From Aquila chrysaetos chrysaetos (Eukaryota > Chordata > Aves > Accipitriformes > Accipitridae), in the NCBI RefSeq assembly GCF_900496995.4, contig NW_024470326.1, positions 744,001 to 808,000 on the forward strand: a stretch of 64,000 nucleotides of DNA, read 5' to 3'. Under the pieces are notes generated by a model. That model was not told the DNA's origin and made no database searches. It saw only the letters and a program-made list of their open reading frames with translations. This document shows positions 22,801 to 34,683 of the stretch, piece by piece (position 1 is the stretch's first letter; each line of letters starts with the position of its first letter). The position numbers and the translations under genes were made by a program.

Positions 22801-23040
22801 TCGTCCCACGCTGCCTAACAGAATTCAGGGCAGGTACTCTGTTTCATGTCCAAATCCAGGGCCACAGAGCTACACGAGATGCCAAGGCTGGCAGGGACCT
22901 CACAGGAGCTGCAGGAAAGCAATTCCCATTCAGGGTGGGTGCGTCATTGACGTCCCAGACGGCATCACAGAGAGTGCGATTTGGTGCCTGTTTGCCATAC
23001 ACTAAAGCCATCAGTCAGAGGCATCAGTCATCAGAGAGGC
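19870..23040. other. Receptor A upstream region and intergenic DNA
   Basis: This is likely to hold the non-coding 5' exons usual for olfactory receptor genes. 20730-21110 shares words with 36270-36600 upstream of receptor B (CCCATCCCCAGAGAGCCTGA), supporting descent of the two receptor units from one duplication. 21400-22090 is GC-rich with overlapping frames but nothing identifiable. Confidence 0.4.
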
Positions 23041-23109
23041 AAGGTCTGCTCCTTCACCACCTGAGCTTCAGGCATTGCATGAACAGGAAGCGTGTCACAA
23101 GGGGTTTTT

Positions 23110-23560
23110 ACTCACTCCCTTGATGATCCAGTCAATGAAAAGACCAAGAATTTTCAGAGTGTGCCTGGATACATCTTGTCTTCAAGGACATCATCCTCCA
23201 AGCACAGCAATGGTCCATGTCAAAACTCGTGGAAGCTCAAAAAGGGTTTCAAGGGCACCAAGATGAACTTTTGATACTTCAGGAACTGTTACAGAAGAAA
23301 AAGAGGTAAGGTAGGACCACTGCTGAAATGAGGAAGAGTAGGTCTAGATAGACTGAGGTACTCTACGTCACAGCCTCGGTTAATACCAGCAAGGTCTCCC
23401 AGGCCTTTGAGCTGTGAGGCAGGACTCTGGAGGAGAACAACCAGCAGTGGATGGGGATCAAGCGCGGGGTTACTCAAGCAAACTACACCCTTACCAGTCC
23501 ATGGGAACCATAGGGGCTGCATCCAAGGGTGCTGAGAGTGTTTTTTTCTCGAGGAGGTGC
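23110..23560 (+). mobile_element. CR1 LINE ORF2 fragment
   Basis: The plus strand reads TCAAGGACATCATCCTCCAAGCACAGCAATGGTCC, then AGGTACTCTACGTC and GGACTCTGGAGGAGAACAACCAGCAGTGGATGGGGATCAAG. The second part is shared with the copy at 25.3 kb. This is the segment between the endonuclease and reverse transcriptase domains; the frame is disrupted. Confidence 0.65.
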
Positions 23561-24429
23561 TGGTCTGGTATGACCCCAGTAAGAAAGGAACTCGGACACA
23601 GTGAGCTGCATTTGAAAATTATGTTCATCATCGTTAACACTATAAGGGAGAATCATGCAGATCATCTTAGGCCCCTTTAGATGGTGGGAACCCCAGGTGG
23701 TGTAGCATTGAACGGGCCTTCTACCTGAATGCAGCAAAGCATGCAGACCCCATCCATAGAAAAAGTCTCCTCTTTTGGTCATCCAAGCTACTATAGGATT
23801 TTCTTACAAGGAACATCTCTACTCATCGTCTCAACAGTCAAACAGAAATGATGTTTTCATGAGAATGTTTTGCTGCACTGTTAGATACAGGCAAGGCCAC
23901 GCAGGAGGCAGATGTCCAGTACAGAGTGGGACCTGCCTGCAGCTGTGTGTAATATGCTGCTGAGGTTGTCCTGTGGCCCAGGGATCTGTGCAGCATACAC
24001 AGGTTTGATGGCCGTGCTGGACGTGCAGCAGGGTGCAGCGCAGCCCTAAGAACTCGATGTTCAGTCTTTTTGTGGTCAGGACCAGGGCAGGTTTCCCTGT
24101 GAGAAGTCTGTGCTCCACTACGCTGCCACAGCTGAGATGCCGTGGCCCTAATGTGCACTGCCAGGAGGAGCTGGAGACGCGTGGCTTGTCACAGAACTGT
24201 GATGGTTTTGGATGAAATGAGACGTGGTGGGACAGCTTGCTGAGCTGTGGTGCTGCAATGGAGGGCTACAGGCTCTGCCCAGGGAGCAGCAGGGAGGACG
24301 AGGACTATGTCCCCTGTATGAAGGGGAAGCTTGGATTTGTGGGGGTCCTCTATGTGACAGACAACAGGTTGGGTTAGCTTTTGTCATTTAGGATGAGAGC
24401 AGGAGTCAGCAGGAGTGACCTGGTGTTTG

Positions 24430-25720
24430 CAGTTACAAACTGCTTGCTCAGGGAGAGGAAACAGAAAAGGTCTTTTGTCAGCAGCCCCAGGAAGTCTCCA
24501 GGTTCATGAGCAGGTTCCTGTGGTGAACAACTTTAAGTGCCCTGGCATTCCCTGGCAAGGCAAAGCAACAGGGTGCCAACAGCCTGAAGTTGGCTATTGG
24601 GACAACTTCTTCAGCCAGCTGCCAGGTGGGCCACCAAGGGTGATTCTCACCTGGACCTGATCCTGGCCAACAAGGAACAGCTGGTTAGGGATGTGATGAT
24701 ATTCAGTGTCAGTCTTGGCTGTCATGGCCATGAATGAGGGGTTATCACTCACTAAAGGGCAGTGAGTAAGGCCAGCAGGAGAGCACAGACCTGGGACTCC
24801 AGAGGAGAAGACTTGGACAAACTCAGGAGGCTGAGACAAGTGGTGCCATGGGAAGGAGCTCTGAAGAGTGAAGGAGCATGGGAAATCTGATAGGCCTTAC
24901 AGGACAGCCTCTTCCAAGCACAGGAATGATCTCCCCAAATACCCTTGAAGAGAAGCAACCATCTCCGAGGCTGCTTGTGTGAACTGACTGAGCTCCAGGG
25001 CAAAAAGGCAGCAGGCAGGAGGTGGAAGCAGGGAAAGCTGCAGACAGAATGTCGAAACCTTGTCCCAGGATGTAGGGATGATGCCAAAGCCAAAGGTCCC
25101 ATTGTCTTGAGAGATGCAGGGCAGGATAGAGGCAGCAAGATGAGCTGATACTGGTTCATTAACAGTAAAAGAATAGACAGGGGTCATGTGGGCCTGCTGC
25201 TGAGCTCCCTAAGTGTAGGAGCAGGTAAGGCTGAGGAACTTAATGACTTCTTTGGCTGTGACTTCTGCCAGGCCTTTGTGACTGGCGACAGGACCCTGGA
25301 GGAAAGCAACCAGCAGTAAGTGGGGATCAAGTCAGAGGTTACTTGAGCAATGTCAGCCTTGAACAGCCCCTGGGAGCAGAGGGGAATCATCCAAGGCTGG
25401 AGAGGGAGCAAGCCAATTTTGTAGCGAGGCTCACTCTGCATCACTTTTGACAGATCATGGAGATCAGGACAAGTGCTTGATGGCTTCCAAAAAAGTTGAC
25501 AGCTCTCTTCCAACACAGGCCAGAGGATGACCAGGGGAACAAAAGGCTGTTTGACCTCATATTGCAGAGCAGTGTGTCCCTCAGCAGTCCTCCTGGATGA
25601 TATTTCTGGGAAGATGTAGGGTGACTGGGCATGGCCAGCATGGATTTATCCAGGGTGGACCATGAGAGACCAACCTCATGGCTTTCGAGGATGAAAGGAC
25701 TGGATTTCTGGATGAGGGTG
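24430..25720 (+). mobile_element. CR1 LINE ORF2 fragment (endonuclease to RT start)
   Basis: In order on the plus strand: an endonuclease-end segment (CACCTGGACCTGATCCTGGCCAACAAGGAACAGCTGG...), the linker CTCTTCCAAGCACAGGAATG, GGCCTTTGTGACTGGCGACAGGACCCTGGAGGA, then ACAGATCATGGAGATCAGGACAAGTGCTTGATGG, matching the lead-in to CR1 reverse transcriptase. Order and spacing fit one element broken by indels. Confidence 0.7.
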
Positions 25721-25764
25721 GATGATCAGTGGGTGTCTTTTATTATATTATTGCATACAGGACA

Positions 25765-25820
25765 TCTGGAAGGATGGAGGGAGGAAGGAGGGATGATGGA
25801 TGGATGGAGGAAGAGATGGG
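25765..25820 (+). repeat. GGAT/GGAAG simple repeat
   Basis: Purine-rich run of GGATGG and GGAGGAAGGAGGG words. The mirror copy near 61203-61258 differs in unit number, one of the clearer differences between the arms. Confidence 0.7.
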
Positions 25821-26171
25821 CGGAACTGAGATTGATGGTTCAGCCTCAGAGGGTCATGAAATATTGGTCCCGCTCTGCCTGGAGGCCTGTAAGAAGTGGG
25901 CACTGCAGACGTTTGCATCTTGACTGCGTGCCTCAGCCTGGGAGATGGGGCTTCCCCCTGCTGCGGGTGGCTCTGCCAGGCCAGCCACATGGGTGTAGGT
26001 GGTGCAGACTCTACTTGAAGACATTCCTGTAACCCAAATACATTGGGATGAATGCAGAATTGGCTATTCAAAATCAAGCATTTCATTCACTTGGTCTCTT
26101 TGCTTTGACATCTTCGCACTTTGACCACACTCCTGAAATGTCTCTAATTCACCACAGAAAAATTGAAGCCT

Positions 26172-26738
26172 TGTATTGGGTCTGGCTGAGATGGAGTTAA
26201 TTCTCCCCATAGCAGCCCTCGTAGTGCTGTGCTCTGCACTGGTAGCTAGAAAGGTGTTGATAACACGCCAGTGTTTTGGCTACTGCTGAGCAGCGCTGGC
26301 ACAGCATCAAGGCTGTCTCCCCAACATTTTTGCCCCCCCCACGGCAGGCTGGGGCTGGGCAAGATCTTAGGAGGGGACATAGCCAGGACAGCTGACCCAA
26401 ACTAACCAAACAGATTCCATACCATATGTCTCAGCTATAAAAGCTGAGTAAAGGGAGATGGAAGGGGAGCATTTTCGTCTTCTGGAGCAACCACTACACG
26501 TACTGAAGCCCTGCTTCCCAGGAAGTGGCTAGACATTGCCTGCTGATGGGAAGTAGAGAATAACATCATTTGTTTTTCTTTGCTTTTGCACGTGACCTTC
26601 GCTGTCACTTTATTAAACTGTCCTTATCTTGACCCACGAGCCTTTTGTTATGTTTTCTCTCCCCTGCCAGCTGAGGAGGGGGAGGGATAGAGTGGCTTTG
26701 GTGGGCAGCTGGCACCCAGCCAGGGTCAGCCTACCACA
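26172..26738 (+). mobile_element. Solo ERVL-type LTR with near-perfect 5-bp duplication
   Basis: A 567-bp LTR from TGTATTGGGTCTGGCTGAGA to CCTACCACA. It contains GACAGCTGACCCAAACTAACC, a TATAAAAGC promoter word, ATTAAACTGTCCTTATCTTGACCC near the end and a C/G-rich tail. The flanks are AGCCT on the left and AGACT on the right (4 of 5 bases match), the 5-bp size expected for ERVL. No internal region is present. Confidence 0.82.
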
Positions 26739-29140
26739 AGACTAAAGGCAAATTATGCCCAGACATGGCTCCTCGGGGTGTTTTGCATGCTAATGAGCCC
26801 TCTGGTGCCGAGCTCCTGAACTGCAGCTCCTTAGAGACTGACCAAGCCTCTAGAGAAGTCCAAGTCAGAAGCAAACCTCCAGGTTTGTGAGGGTTTAGCA
26901 GGCCCTGCTGAAGTCCGTCACTGAAGAGACCATGCAGGGAATGAGCAGACAAAGTTCCTGTCCCTGGGGGTTGGTGAAGCAGGAAGTTGGAGGCACCGGG
27001 TACAGGAGGAAATTTACAAGTGGAGGTCACTGTGAAAGCCCTTGATGTGCTTCAGCAAGCTGGATGGCCAAGCCCTGACCCCCATCCCCTGGGGAGGGGC
27101 ACCATTTCCTCTTGGGATGCTCAGGGCTCTTCCTGGGGGCAATGTGAAATGGGAGTGTGTGATGCTGCCAGGCACAGGTCACCAGTACAACACCTTGCAG
27201 GTTCTGTGGAGGGTGGGTGAAGAGGCAACACAGCACTGGAGCTGTAAGGACCTCATGTCCTCTAGTGGGGCTCAGTTGAAGAGACAGAAGCCATAGCCAT
27301 GAGAACAAGGGTCTCTGCTCTGTTGGGGTGTCAAAGGCCCACCAAGGCCCTTGGCCATCTCCACCACAGCTACACTGTCCTGTGCCTGTGCCTGCTTCCT
27401 TGCTTCCAACACCAAGCTGTGGTTTTCTGAGGATTTGCCAATGCCTGTGAGCTCCCCACAAGTCATCCCTTTTCTTTTAAAGCCTTACTAATGCTCATTT
27501 ACACCCAAGATTTCCAAGGCCCAGACTTGCTAGAATCCTCTATTGAGCACCACAACCCAGCACTGAACTGCACATCCTCCTTCTTCTGCTGTTGCCTCAA
27601 ATTACAAACTCAACCTGTTTCACTTCAGCATGACGCCCGCCCCGATATTTCAAGTCTTTTCCCTGCCTTTAACTCACTCACTGATACACCTACATGGCTC
27701 TCTCCGTGCACACTACATGGAAATGTCGATATCAGCCCTCATTTTCCCAGGAGGGGCCTGTGTTCCTGCCATCTTCCCAGGACAATCCTCTTCCTCAACC
27801 TCCACACACAGACATCAACTGCCTTCCATTCCTGGTTTCAGACATGGTTGTAAGGATTTGCTAAAGCCATTAGCAATACCTTGTTTCTCATTAACATTCC
27901 TCAACCCTCTCTCGCAGACCTACACATGGCCAATCGCTGATGCTCAGCACCACTCACTCTTCGGAAGAGGTCTTGAGCATTTTGGATCTTCCTGGTGCTT
28001 TTTATAAGCTTCCTCGCTCCCTCCAGAGCTCATGACGAGCTTTCTTGGCCATAACAGGGCCTTGATGACCACCTGTTATGAAATGGTTGTCTTTTTCTGA
28101 TCGTCTGTGCAGAAAGAGTAGTCCCACAAAAGTACCAAATCTATTGAAATGGGTGCTGAGTGAAGTGTCAGTAAGGACCAGGTGAGCCACCCCCACGCCT
28201 GTGGCTTCCTGGAAAGGCATCTGTCCTGAGAATCAGGTCCAGCCTCTGCCACTCTCTGGAGAGGAAAACCAGCAGTGTCCAGGCCACCTGGGGAACATAA
28301 AGGGCAACCTTTTGCAAGACCACCCTTCATCTGAAGTGCTTTGGATGTGTCCTTGAGGATGGGCTATCATGCCTTATATGGCAGACACTGATTCCGCTGC
28401 CATTACCCAGAGACGCTGACACAGATGTAGACTGCTCCGTTGCAGATATTTACATTTAGGCAGGTTAATGCTTTTGGGGTAGATACTGAGACTCCTAGGG
28501 AAATCACACAAACACATGAAGGATTATTGAAGGACCACATGGCCCACATGGCATCCATCATAACCCCCATGACCTTCCCCCCAGGCAACTCCTCAGCCAG
28601 TCATGTCACAGCCTGTCCCAATGCATGAGGTTATTCTGACCCAGTGCAAACCTTGTCCCCTTTGCCTTGTAAAACTTCTGGAGGTTTCTTTGGCCAAGTC
28701 CACAAGTGTCTCAAGGTCCCTCTGGGCTGAAAATATACCACCTCCACATTTAAGGTCTGTGGGCCACTGCCTCAGGCAGTGGATGAATATGGAGAATTAC
28801 AGGACACTGCAGGTAATGAAAGAGAATGATGCGCTTCATGGAGTTGCCTACCAAGGTGGAAAATGCCACAGGAACCCTCTCAAAAACACCAGAAGAGGGT
28901 ACAAAGCAAGTAATGCATGGCCAAAGGGGAAAAGATTAACAGGGTAGTCTGTTCTTTTTGGATGTTATGATAGTAAAACAGGAGCACTTGTAGTTTCAGG
29001 GAAGTAAAATGGAAGCAAAGAATGTGGTCAGGGCTGTTTGGGGTCACCTGCAAAGCAGCCCAGCACCTGATGTGAATGACTTCTGTGGCCAGGGACAACC
29101 TGAGAGCTTTCCCTCATTGAAGACATGAAGGGGAAGGAAG
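26739..29140. other. Intergenic DNA of the duplicated receptor unit
   Basis: 26760-27010 and 27660-28230 are diverged relatives of 14.1-15.0 kb and 16.47-17.0 kb. No gene is recognised; the longest frames (about 120-140 codons near 27-28 kb) lack domains and are not convincing. Confidence 0.4.
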
Positions 29141-29149
29141 GACAGCATC

Positions 29150-29960
29150 ATTCATTCACTCTGGAAGGGACCTTGGCAGGTGTCTTGACCAACCTCCTGC
29201 ACAAAGCTGCGTCAGACAAGGTTATTCAGGTCTTTATTTAAACATCTCTTCATCAGGTTCAAGGATCAAGCCTTCACATATTCTCTGGGAAACAGCTTCC
29301 AGCGCTTCACTATCCTCGTGTTGGAAAAGTTTCTCCCTGTATGTGCCCTGACCCTCTCTTTTTCCAGCCCATTGCCTCTTGTCTTTGTGTCTTGTGCCAC
29401 GGACATAAGCCTGACTCAGCCTTACTAGGACCAGTGCCATGCTGCTGCCTGTTCCCCCACGACCTTCCTTTCTCCCAGCTGAACAAGCCCAGCTCTTTTA
29501 GCTTCTTCTCACACGACAAGTGCTTCAGCCCTGATCACCTTGGTGGCCCTCATCTGACCTGGCTCCGGTTTGCCAATGTCTCTTTGGCACTACAGGGGGC
29601 TCAAAACCTCGGGAATTAGTCTGGATATGATGTAAAATGTTCTGAGGAGACAGCGATAATCAATTCCATTGGCTGTGCTCCTGCTCATGCAGCCCTTGAT
29701 TCTGTTGGTCGTCTTTGCTGGTTCATCTTTTGCCTCCTGGCACCCAAGGACCACCAGAGCCTTTCCCACAGAGCTGCTACCCAGCCATGCAGCCCCTTGC
29801 CTCCCTCATTGCAGGGGCTTGGTCTGCTTTAGGGGCAGGACTTGGGATTTGTCCTTATTGGATAGCATGCAGTTCTCTTTTGGCCCATCCCTCCAGCATG
29901 CCTATGTCCTTTGGGAAGGCAGCTCTGCCCTCCAGTGCAGTGTCTGCTCTCCTCAGTGGG
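29150..29960 (-). mobile_element. CR1 LINE fragment, 3' region
   Basis: The plus strand is the reverse complement of CR1 3' sequence: GAAGGGACCTTGGCAGGTGTC, TTTAAACATCTCTTCATCAGGTTC, TTGCCTCTTGTCTTTGTGTC, CTTTCTCCCAGCTGAACAAGCCC. It runs up to the ERVL LTR fragment at 29965. Confidence 0.75.
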
Positions 29961-29964
29961 ATGG

Positions 29965-30263
29965 TGTCCTGGTTTGGCTGGGATAGATTTCTTCTTCCTA
30001 GCAGCGGGTACAGTGTTATGTTTTGGGTTCAGTATGAGAAGAATGTTGGTAAGACTGATGTTTTCAGCTGTTGCTAAGTAGTGTTTAGGCTAAAGTCAAG
30101 GATTTTTCAGCTTCTGATGCCCAGCCAGGAAGAAGGCTGGAGTGGCACAAGAAGTTGGGAGGGCACACAGCCAGGGCAGCTGACCCAAACTGGCCAAAGG
30201 GTTATTCCATACCATGTGACATCATGTCTAGCATATAAACTGGGGGGAGTTGGCCTGGGTGGG
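29965..30263 (+). repeat. 5' half of ERVL-type LTR
   Basis: Begins TGTCCTGGTTTGGCTGGGATAG, the standard opening of the common bird ERVL LTR, and runs through CAGGGCAGCTGACCCAAACTGG and a TATAAAC promoter word to GGCCTGGGTGGG. It then stops where the minus-strand ERV LTR ends (TGTTACGG at 30264). The R-U5 half is missing here. Confidence 0.8.
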
Positions 30264-30690
30264 TGTTACGGATGCACGACTAACTAACGGCCAACTTAAG
30301 AATCCCCAAGATTTATAAGTGATGGCTCAAAATGCGCATATCACTCACCTCAAAGCTGAGGGCTCTCTCCCTCAAGGAGTTACCTCGGGCGGTGCCCCGA
30401 CCCGAGGGGGAGTCCCCACTGCAGACCCACTGCTCCGAGGAGGACTGCCAACGTGTCCTCCGGCAGGACCCCGTTTATACCCCTGTCGAATCTGACCTGT
30501 GGTCATTTAATTCTATTGGCTAGGAGGGTCATCTCAGTGTACCTGGCGCCCTTCAGTTGGCCAGTTCAAATCTCAGCCTGCAGCCTCCAGGGTTTCCTTC
30601 CCCTTCTCCCTGCCTGGAGAAGTTTTGTTTCCTGCTGGCGGGATGGGGGGGGTGGGGAATGTACTGCCACAGTCCTTCATGGGAAGGTGA
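30264..30690 (-). repeat. 3' LTR of truncated gamma-like ERV (left arm)
   Basis: On the minus strand the LTR ends GCATCCGTAACA at 30264. A TATA box lies at about 30474-30479 (GTATAAACGG). The upstream limit, within a C/G run next to the env break, is uncertain; no purine tract was found between env and LTR, so part of env and U3 may be deleted. Confidence 0.6.
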
Positions 30691-31491
30691 GTGGACCACA
30701 TACCATCACTACTCACCCAAACTGTTAGTCCTAAACTTTCCACCTGTCCTTTAATACAGTCAATTCCAGGCCCAATTCTCCTTCCATTATTAAGAGGGGA
30801 CCAAGCATCATTTAAAACATTACTATAATTTCTACAAGCACATCCTCATCTTAGAGCTTTAGCTACTGGATAAAGTCTTTGAACTTCTGGGTCAGAAGAA
30901 TTACAAGTATAGACTTTCGTACAGTTCCATTTAGGTTGTGATTTTCTCTGTTTGTCTAGTCCAATCTAAATTCCCATAGATAGTTCTGGTTCTGGGTGGA
31001 TCTAATAAGGGCCCTGTAACTCCAGTAAATTCCAAACACCATTCTCTATTTTGAATATGATCCCAAGTTCCTCTCTGCACTTGTCTCCATGATTTTGGCA
31101 ATTGGCAGCTCCAAGGGGTGTTTGTACAAGTTTCTTCTGAAGGATGATAAATTAATTCTTTTGCTCATGAGGTGGATGGTTTGGTAATGTTGCAATTCAA
31201 AATGCTATAATTCCTCCTTTCAAAGTTTAAAGAATAATTGCCATCCAAATCCATCCAATTTAATCTGTTAAACTGATTCTCATTGTCCCACATCTTTTCC
31301 CAAGTTTTGGTTAGATTCAATGTCAATATTCCCCATGGAATTGGATTTTCAGCTGACTTTGGAATCGGAAGGCAGGCTGTTATTGAGGTTAAATTTTGTA
31401 CCTTCGCAAAACCTTGAATCAATTGTATAACTAGATTGTCTTTTATCAAAATCACAGGAACGACTAATATCAGGATTAGTAATTCAGACAA
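30690..31491 (-). pseudogene. env: env surface-protein remnant of gamma-like ERV (left arm)
   Basis: Starts with Met at 31491 followed by a hydrophobic leader (LLILILVVPVILI), then cysteine- and tryptophan-containing surface-protein sequence including NCNITKPS, GTWDHIQ, GPLLDP and NCTKVYTCNSS. Several N-x-S/T sites are present. The reading needs more than one frame and ends abruptly near 30690, without a cleavage site, fusion region or transmembrane segment. Receptor-binding function is not expected. Confidence 0.7.
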
Positions 31492-31513
31492 TAATCATTT
31501 TGTTTATCTTATA

Positions 31514-31714
31514 CTACGGATTCTTTTTGATGTCAGTTCGTGATTCTGCCTTTGTAATTTTACATCTACTATTATTTATCTTATGTTTAGGACAACTTAA
31601 AAGAAAATATGTAAAACCTGTAACACACAAAAGGATTACTGCCCCTGACAATATCCCTAGTAACAACCCCAATATTATAAGCTTTACACAATTGTTCTCC
31701 CAAGTGCATAGCAT
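31514..31714 (-). CDS. Small membrane-protein frame between pol and env of the ERV (left arm)
   Basis: A 66-codon frame with a strongly hydrophobic central segment (about residues 11-39, LIILGLLLGILSGAVILLCV then FTYFLLSC) followed by a basic tail. It lies directly after integrase and before the surface-protein frame. It is also open in the right arm (55291-55497) apart from its last codons. It could be the first part of an env leader, split from the rest by a frameshift, or an extra small viral product. No family was recognised. Confidence 0.4.
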   Translation of the reverse strand: MLCTWENNCVKLIILGLLLGILSGAVILLCVTGFTYFLLSCPKHKINNSRCKITKAESRTDIKKNP

Positions 31715-31719
31715 GAAAC

Positions 31720-32820
31720 TTATTTATAGGTTTTCAATTTCAAAGGACCGGTTTCTTTAGACTTCCAATTCCCTGTTGGTGCTTTCTTTACTCTTGAATA
31801 GTGAAGCCAAGGTCCTTTTCCCCAAACCTTTGCTGCTGTATATGTTGTTAAAAGTACTTGATACGGTCCTTTCCACTTCTCAGCTAGTGGTTCTGCAGTC
31901 CACGACTTTACGTATACCCAGTCTCCTGGTTGGAAGGGATGCACTGCTGTGTCCAATTCTAAGGGTCCAGCTGTGGAGACATACTGACGAAGTTCTTGTA
32001 AAGAGTTTCCTAAAGAAATCATAACACCCTTTAAAGACATATCTCCGAAAGCGCTCAAGGTATTTGGAACATAGGACCCTTGATATGGTCTCCCATATAA
32101 CATTTGATAAGGACTTAAATTTCCTTTCCCTTTTGGCTGTACTCTGATTCTTAATAGAGCCATGGGTAATGCTTTAACCCATGTAAGCGAGGTTTCCTGA
32201 CAAATTTTACTCAGCTGTTGCTTGAGAGTGTAGTTCATTCTTTCTACTTTCCCACTTGCTTGCGGTCTATATGGGGTGTGATAGTCCCAATCTATAGACA
32301 ATACCTTGCTCAACTGTCTTACAATCTTTGCTATAAAATGAGGGCCATTGTCAGATGACATTCCTACAGGGACCCCAAATCTTGGTATGATCTCTTTGAG
32401 CAAGACTTTAACTACTTCTCTTGCTTTGTTGGTGCGGCAAGGGAAAGCCTCAGGCCACCCAGTGAAAGTATCAAAGAGAACTAGGATATATCGATATCCT
32501 TCTTTTCAGGGCAATTCTGTAAAATCAGTTTGCCAGCATTCTTCTGGAGAATTTCCTTGTTTCGTAATTCCAAAAGTAATCTTATTACTGGTTTGGGGAT
32601 TATTGCGTATACAAATTTCACATCCCATTGTAATTGTTCAAATAATCTTTGTCATATCTCTACTCAAAATACACTTTTGTAAATGCTTAACAAGGTTTTC
32701 TGTTCCGCAATGTACTTTGCTATGTTCAGCCCGGGCAATTTCTCTCATTATTGCGGGTGGGACTATTATTTGACCTGTTGGTGTTACAGCCCATCCTGGT
32801 TCATTTTTATTAGCCTGCAA
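31720..32820 (-). pseudogene. pol: Integrase of truncated gamma-like ERV (left arm)
   Basis: Core motifs include [16 protein letters not shown] sequence (first Asp), SSDNGPHF (second Asp) and GKVERMN (Glu), followed by a C-terminal domain with [17 protein letters not shown]. The zinc-binding start (EHSKVHCG then CEIC) is separated from the core by an in-frame TGA near 32638 that is present in both arms, and by frame changes near 32510. The shared TGA shows this was already a dead copy. Confidence 0.88.
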
Positions 32821-33795
32821 TCTAATAATTAATTCTTCATCTTTTTCATTATAATTGGAGCATCTTTAGGTAAATTTACACTTTTCTCTGGAACTAGTGC
32901 TAGGATGCCTTTTTCTGCAGCATCTTTAGCAGCTCTATCAGCCAATCAGTTACCTGTTTCAGGGACAGTCCTACCTGACTGACGTGCTTTACAGTGCATT
33001 ATCATGACTGCTGCCTTTTGAATGGCTTCTAACAATTTCAGTATTTGTTCTGCATGCTGAAAGGTGGTTCCTTGTGCAGATAACAGTCCTCTTTCTTTCC
33101 CTATTGCTCCATGTGCATGTCCTACTCCAAAAGCACACTTTGAGTCTGTCCAAATGTTGACTCGCTTTCTTTGACTTAGTTCCAGTGCTCAAGTAAGAGC
33201 TATCAGTTCAGCCTTTTGGTCAGATACATTTGAAGGCAAAGCTCGTGATTCAATTACCTTCTCAGTAGTGGTTGCCGCATATCCTGTTAAGCGTTTTCCA
33301 TCACGGATGAAACTGCTTCCGTCGGTATATAGTTCCCAATCCGTCTCTTCCAGTGGCGCATCTTGGAGATCTGGTCGGCTGGAGTAGACTTCTTCAATTG
33401 TCTGGAGCCAGTCATGTTCCAGTTCTCCTTCAACTTGATCAGTTGTTAAAAACACAGCAGGGTTAACGATAGTAGTAGTTTTTAAGTAAACATCGTCTTG
33501 CTCCAGCAACACCACTTGGTATTTCAGCATTCTACTAAGGGATAACCAATGCCCCCCTTTCTGTTCAAGCACAGTGATCACCATGTGGGGAACATACACT
33601 GTAATTCTCTGTCCTAGGGTGAACTTGCGAGCTTCTTGGATCAATAGCACAGTTGCAGCGACGGCTCTCAGACAACCAGGCCATCCCAGGCAAACGTTGT
33701 CTAATTGCTTCGAGAAGTAGGCCACAGCTCGCCGACTTGGTCCCAGATATTGGACCAGGACACCCAGAGCTATACCTTTTCTTTCATGAGTAAAG
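32821..33795 (-). pseudogene. pol: RT connection and RNase H of truncated gamma-like ERV (left arm)
   Basis: From about 33790 downward the minus strand encodes LFTHERKGIALGVLVQ, AVAYFSKQLD and the connection domain, then RNase H with the catalytic LYTDGSSF. A TGA near 33186-33188, shared with the right arm, ends this frame before the rest of RNase H. Everything upstream in the polyprotein (gag, protease, most of RT) is absent; sequence before 33795 is unrelated, so the element is 5'-truncated. Confidence 0.85.
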
Positions 33796-33799
33796 AGTT

Positions 33800-34680
33800 G
33801 CTCCCTGCAAGGCCCTGAGCTGGCAGTGCTACTCTGCAGAGTAAGGGCGTTGCAGAGCCCTTGGGCCACGGGGTGACCCCACACTGGCCGTGCTGATCAG
33901 GCTGGGAAGCAGACCCTTCCCATGGGTCTGTAACAATCAAAGGGCATTCCAACTGTCTCAGGAAGTGTTCAGGGCTGTCACTGGATCCAGCCCATGGCTT
34001 CTCATTGAAGGTGACATGAACCACGCTCTAGTCTCCCTTCCCCATTCCTGCTGTGCCCCCACTGCCTCTCCTGACATTGCAGAGTCCTCGTTAGCCCTGG
34101 TTAGCTTATCCGTCCTTTGCTTTGACATTATTGTGAAACTATCCAGTGTGTACCCAACACTGGTGCGTGTCCTGGTGGCTCCTGATACCTCCCTGAAGGG
34201 CATGAGTCAGTCAGCAGCCCTTCCACATGTGACAGTCCCCAGCAGATGCCTCTATCCCATTCAGGATCTCCAGTGGCACTGGGCACTCACAGGTGAGGAC
34301 TCAGTCCAGCCCTCCTCTTACACAACACCCCATTCCCTCATCCCCTCAGCCCATGCAGCACCCAAGCACAACAGCAAGTCCTTTCAGCCTGCAATTCCCT
34401 GAGTGTATTCCGTACCCCCGTTTGGGAAAAAAAGCCCAAGCTTCACACAGGCACTGAGGAAATCTCCTTTTATTACAGAGATGTCACAAAGGAGGTCAAA
34501 TGTAGCATGGTGACAGACTCATTTACAGAAGGTCTCTGGGTCAGATAGACTCAGTTCATCCTCTGGAGAAGCAGGACGAAAGCAAATATTTGTGTACAGG
34601 CATGTTTATAACAGATACAATGACCACTAGACAGACGTTGCCTGAGATAATTGTGAGATTGCTTTTGAGGAGAGGAGGAC
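33800..34680. other. Intergenic DNA downstream of receptor B
   Basis: No retroviral or receptor sequence recognised. The longest frame (33890-34402, plus) has no domain. It crosses the ERV truncation point only by chance. Confidence 0.4.
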
Positions 34681-34683
34681 ACC

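Noticed and set aside
27027..27461. 144-codon minus-strand frame, also near 59521-59967
   Set aside because: It lies in a diverged duplicated segment whose relative at 14 kb is not open, and it has no domain.
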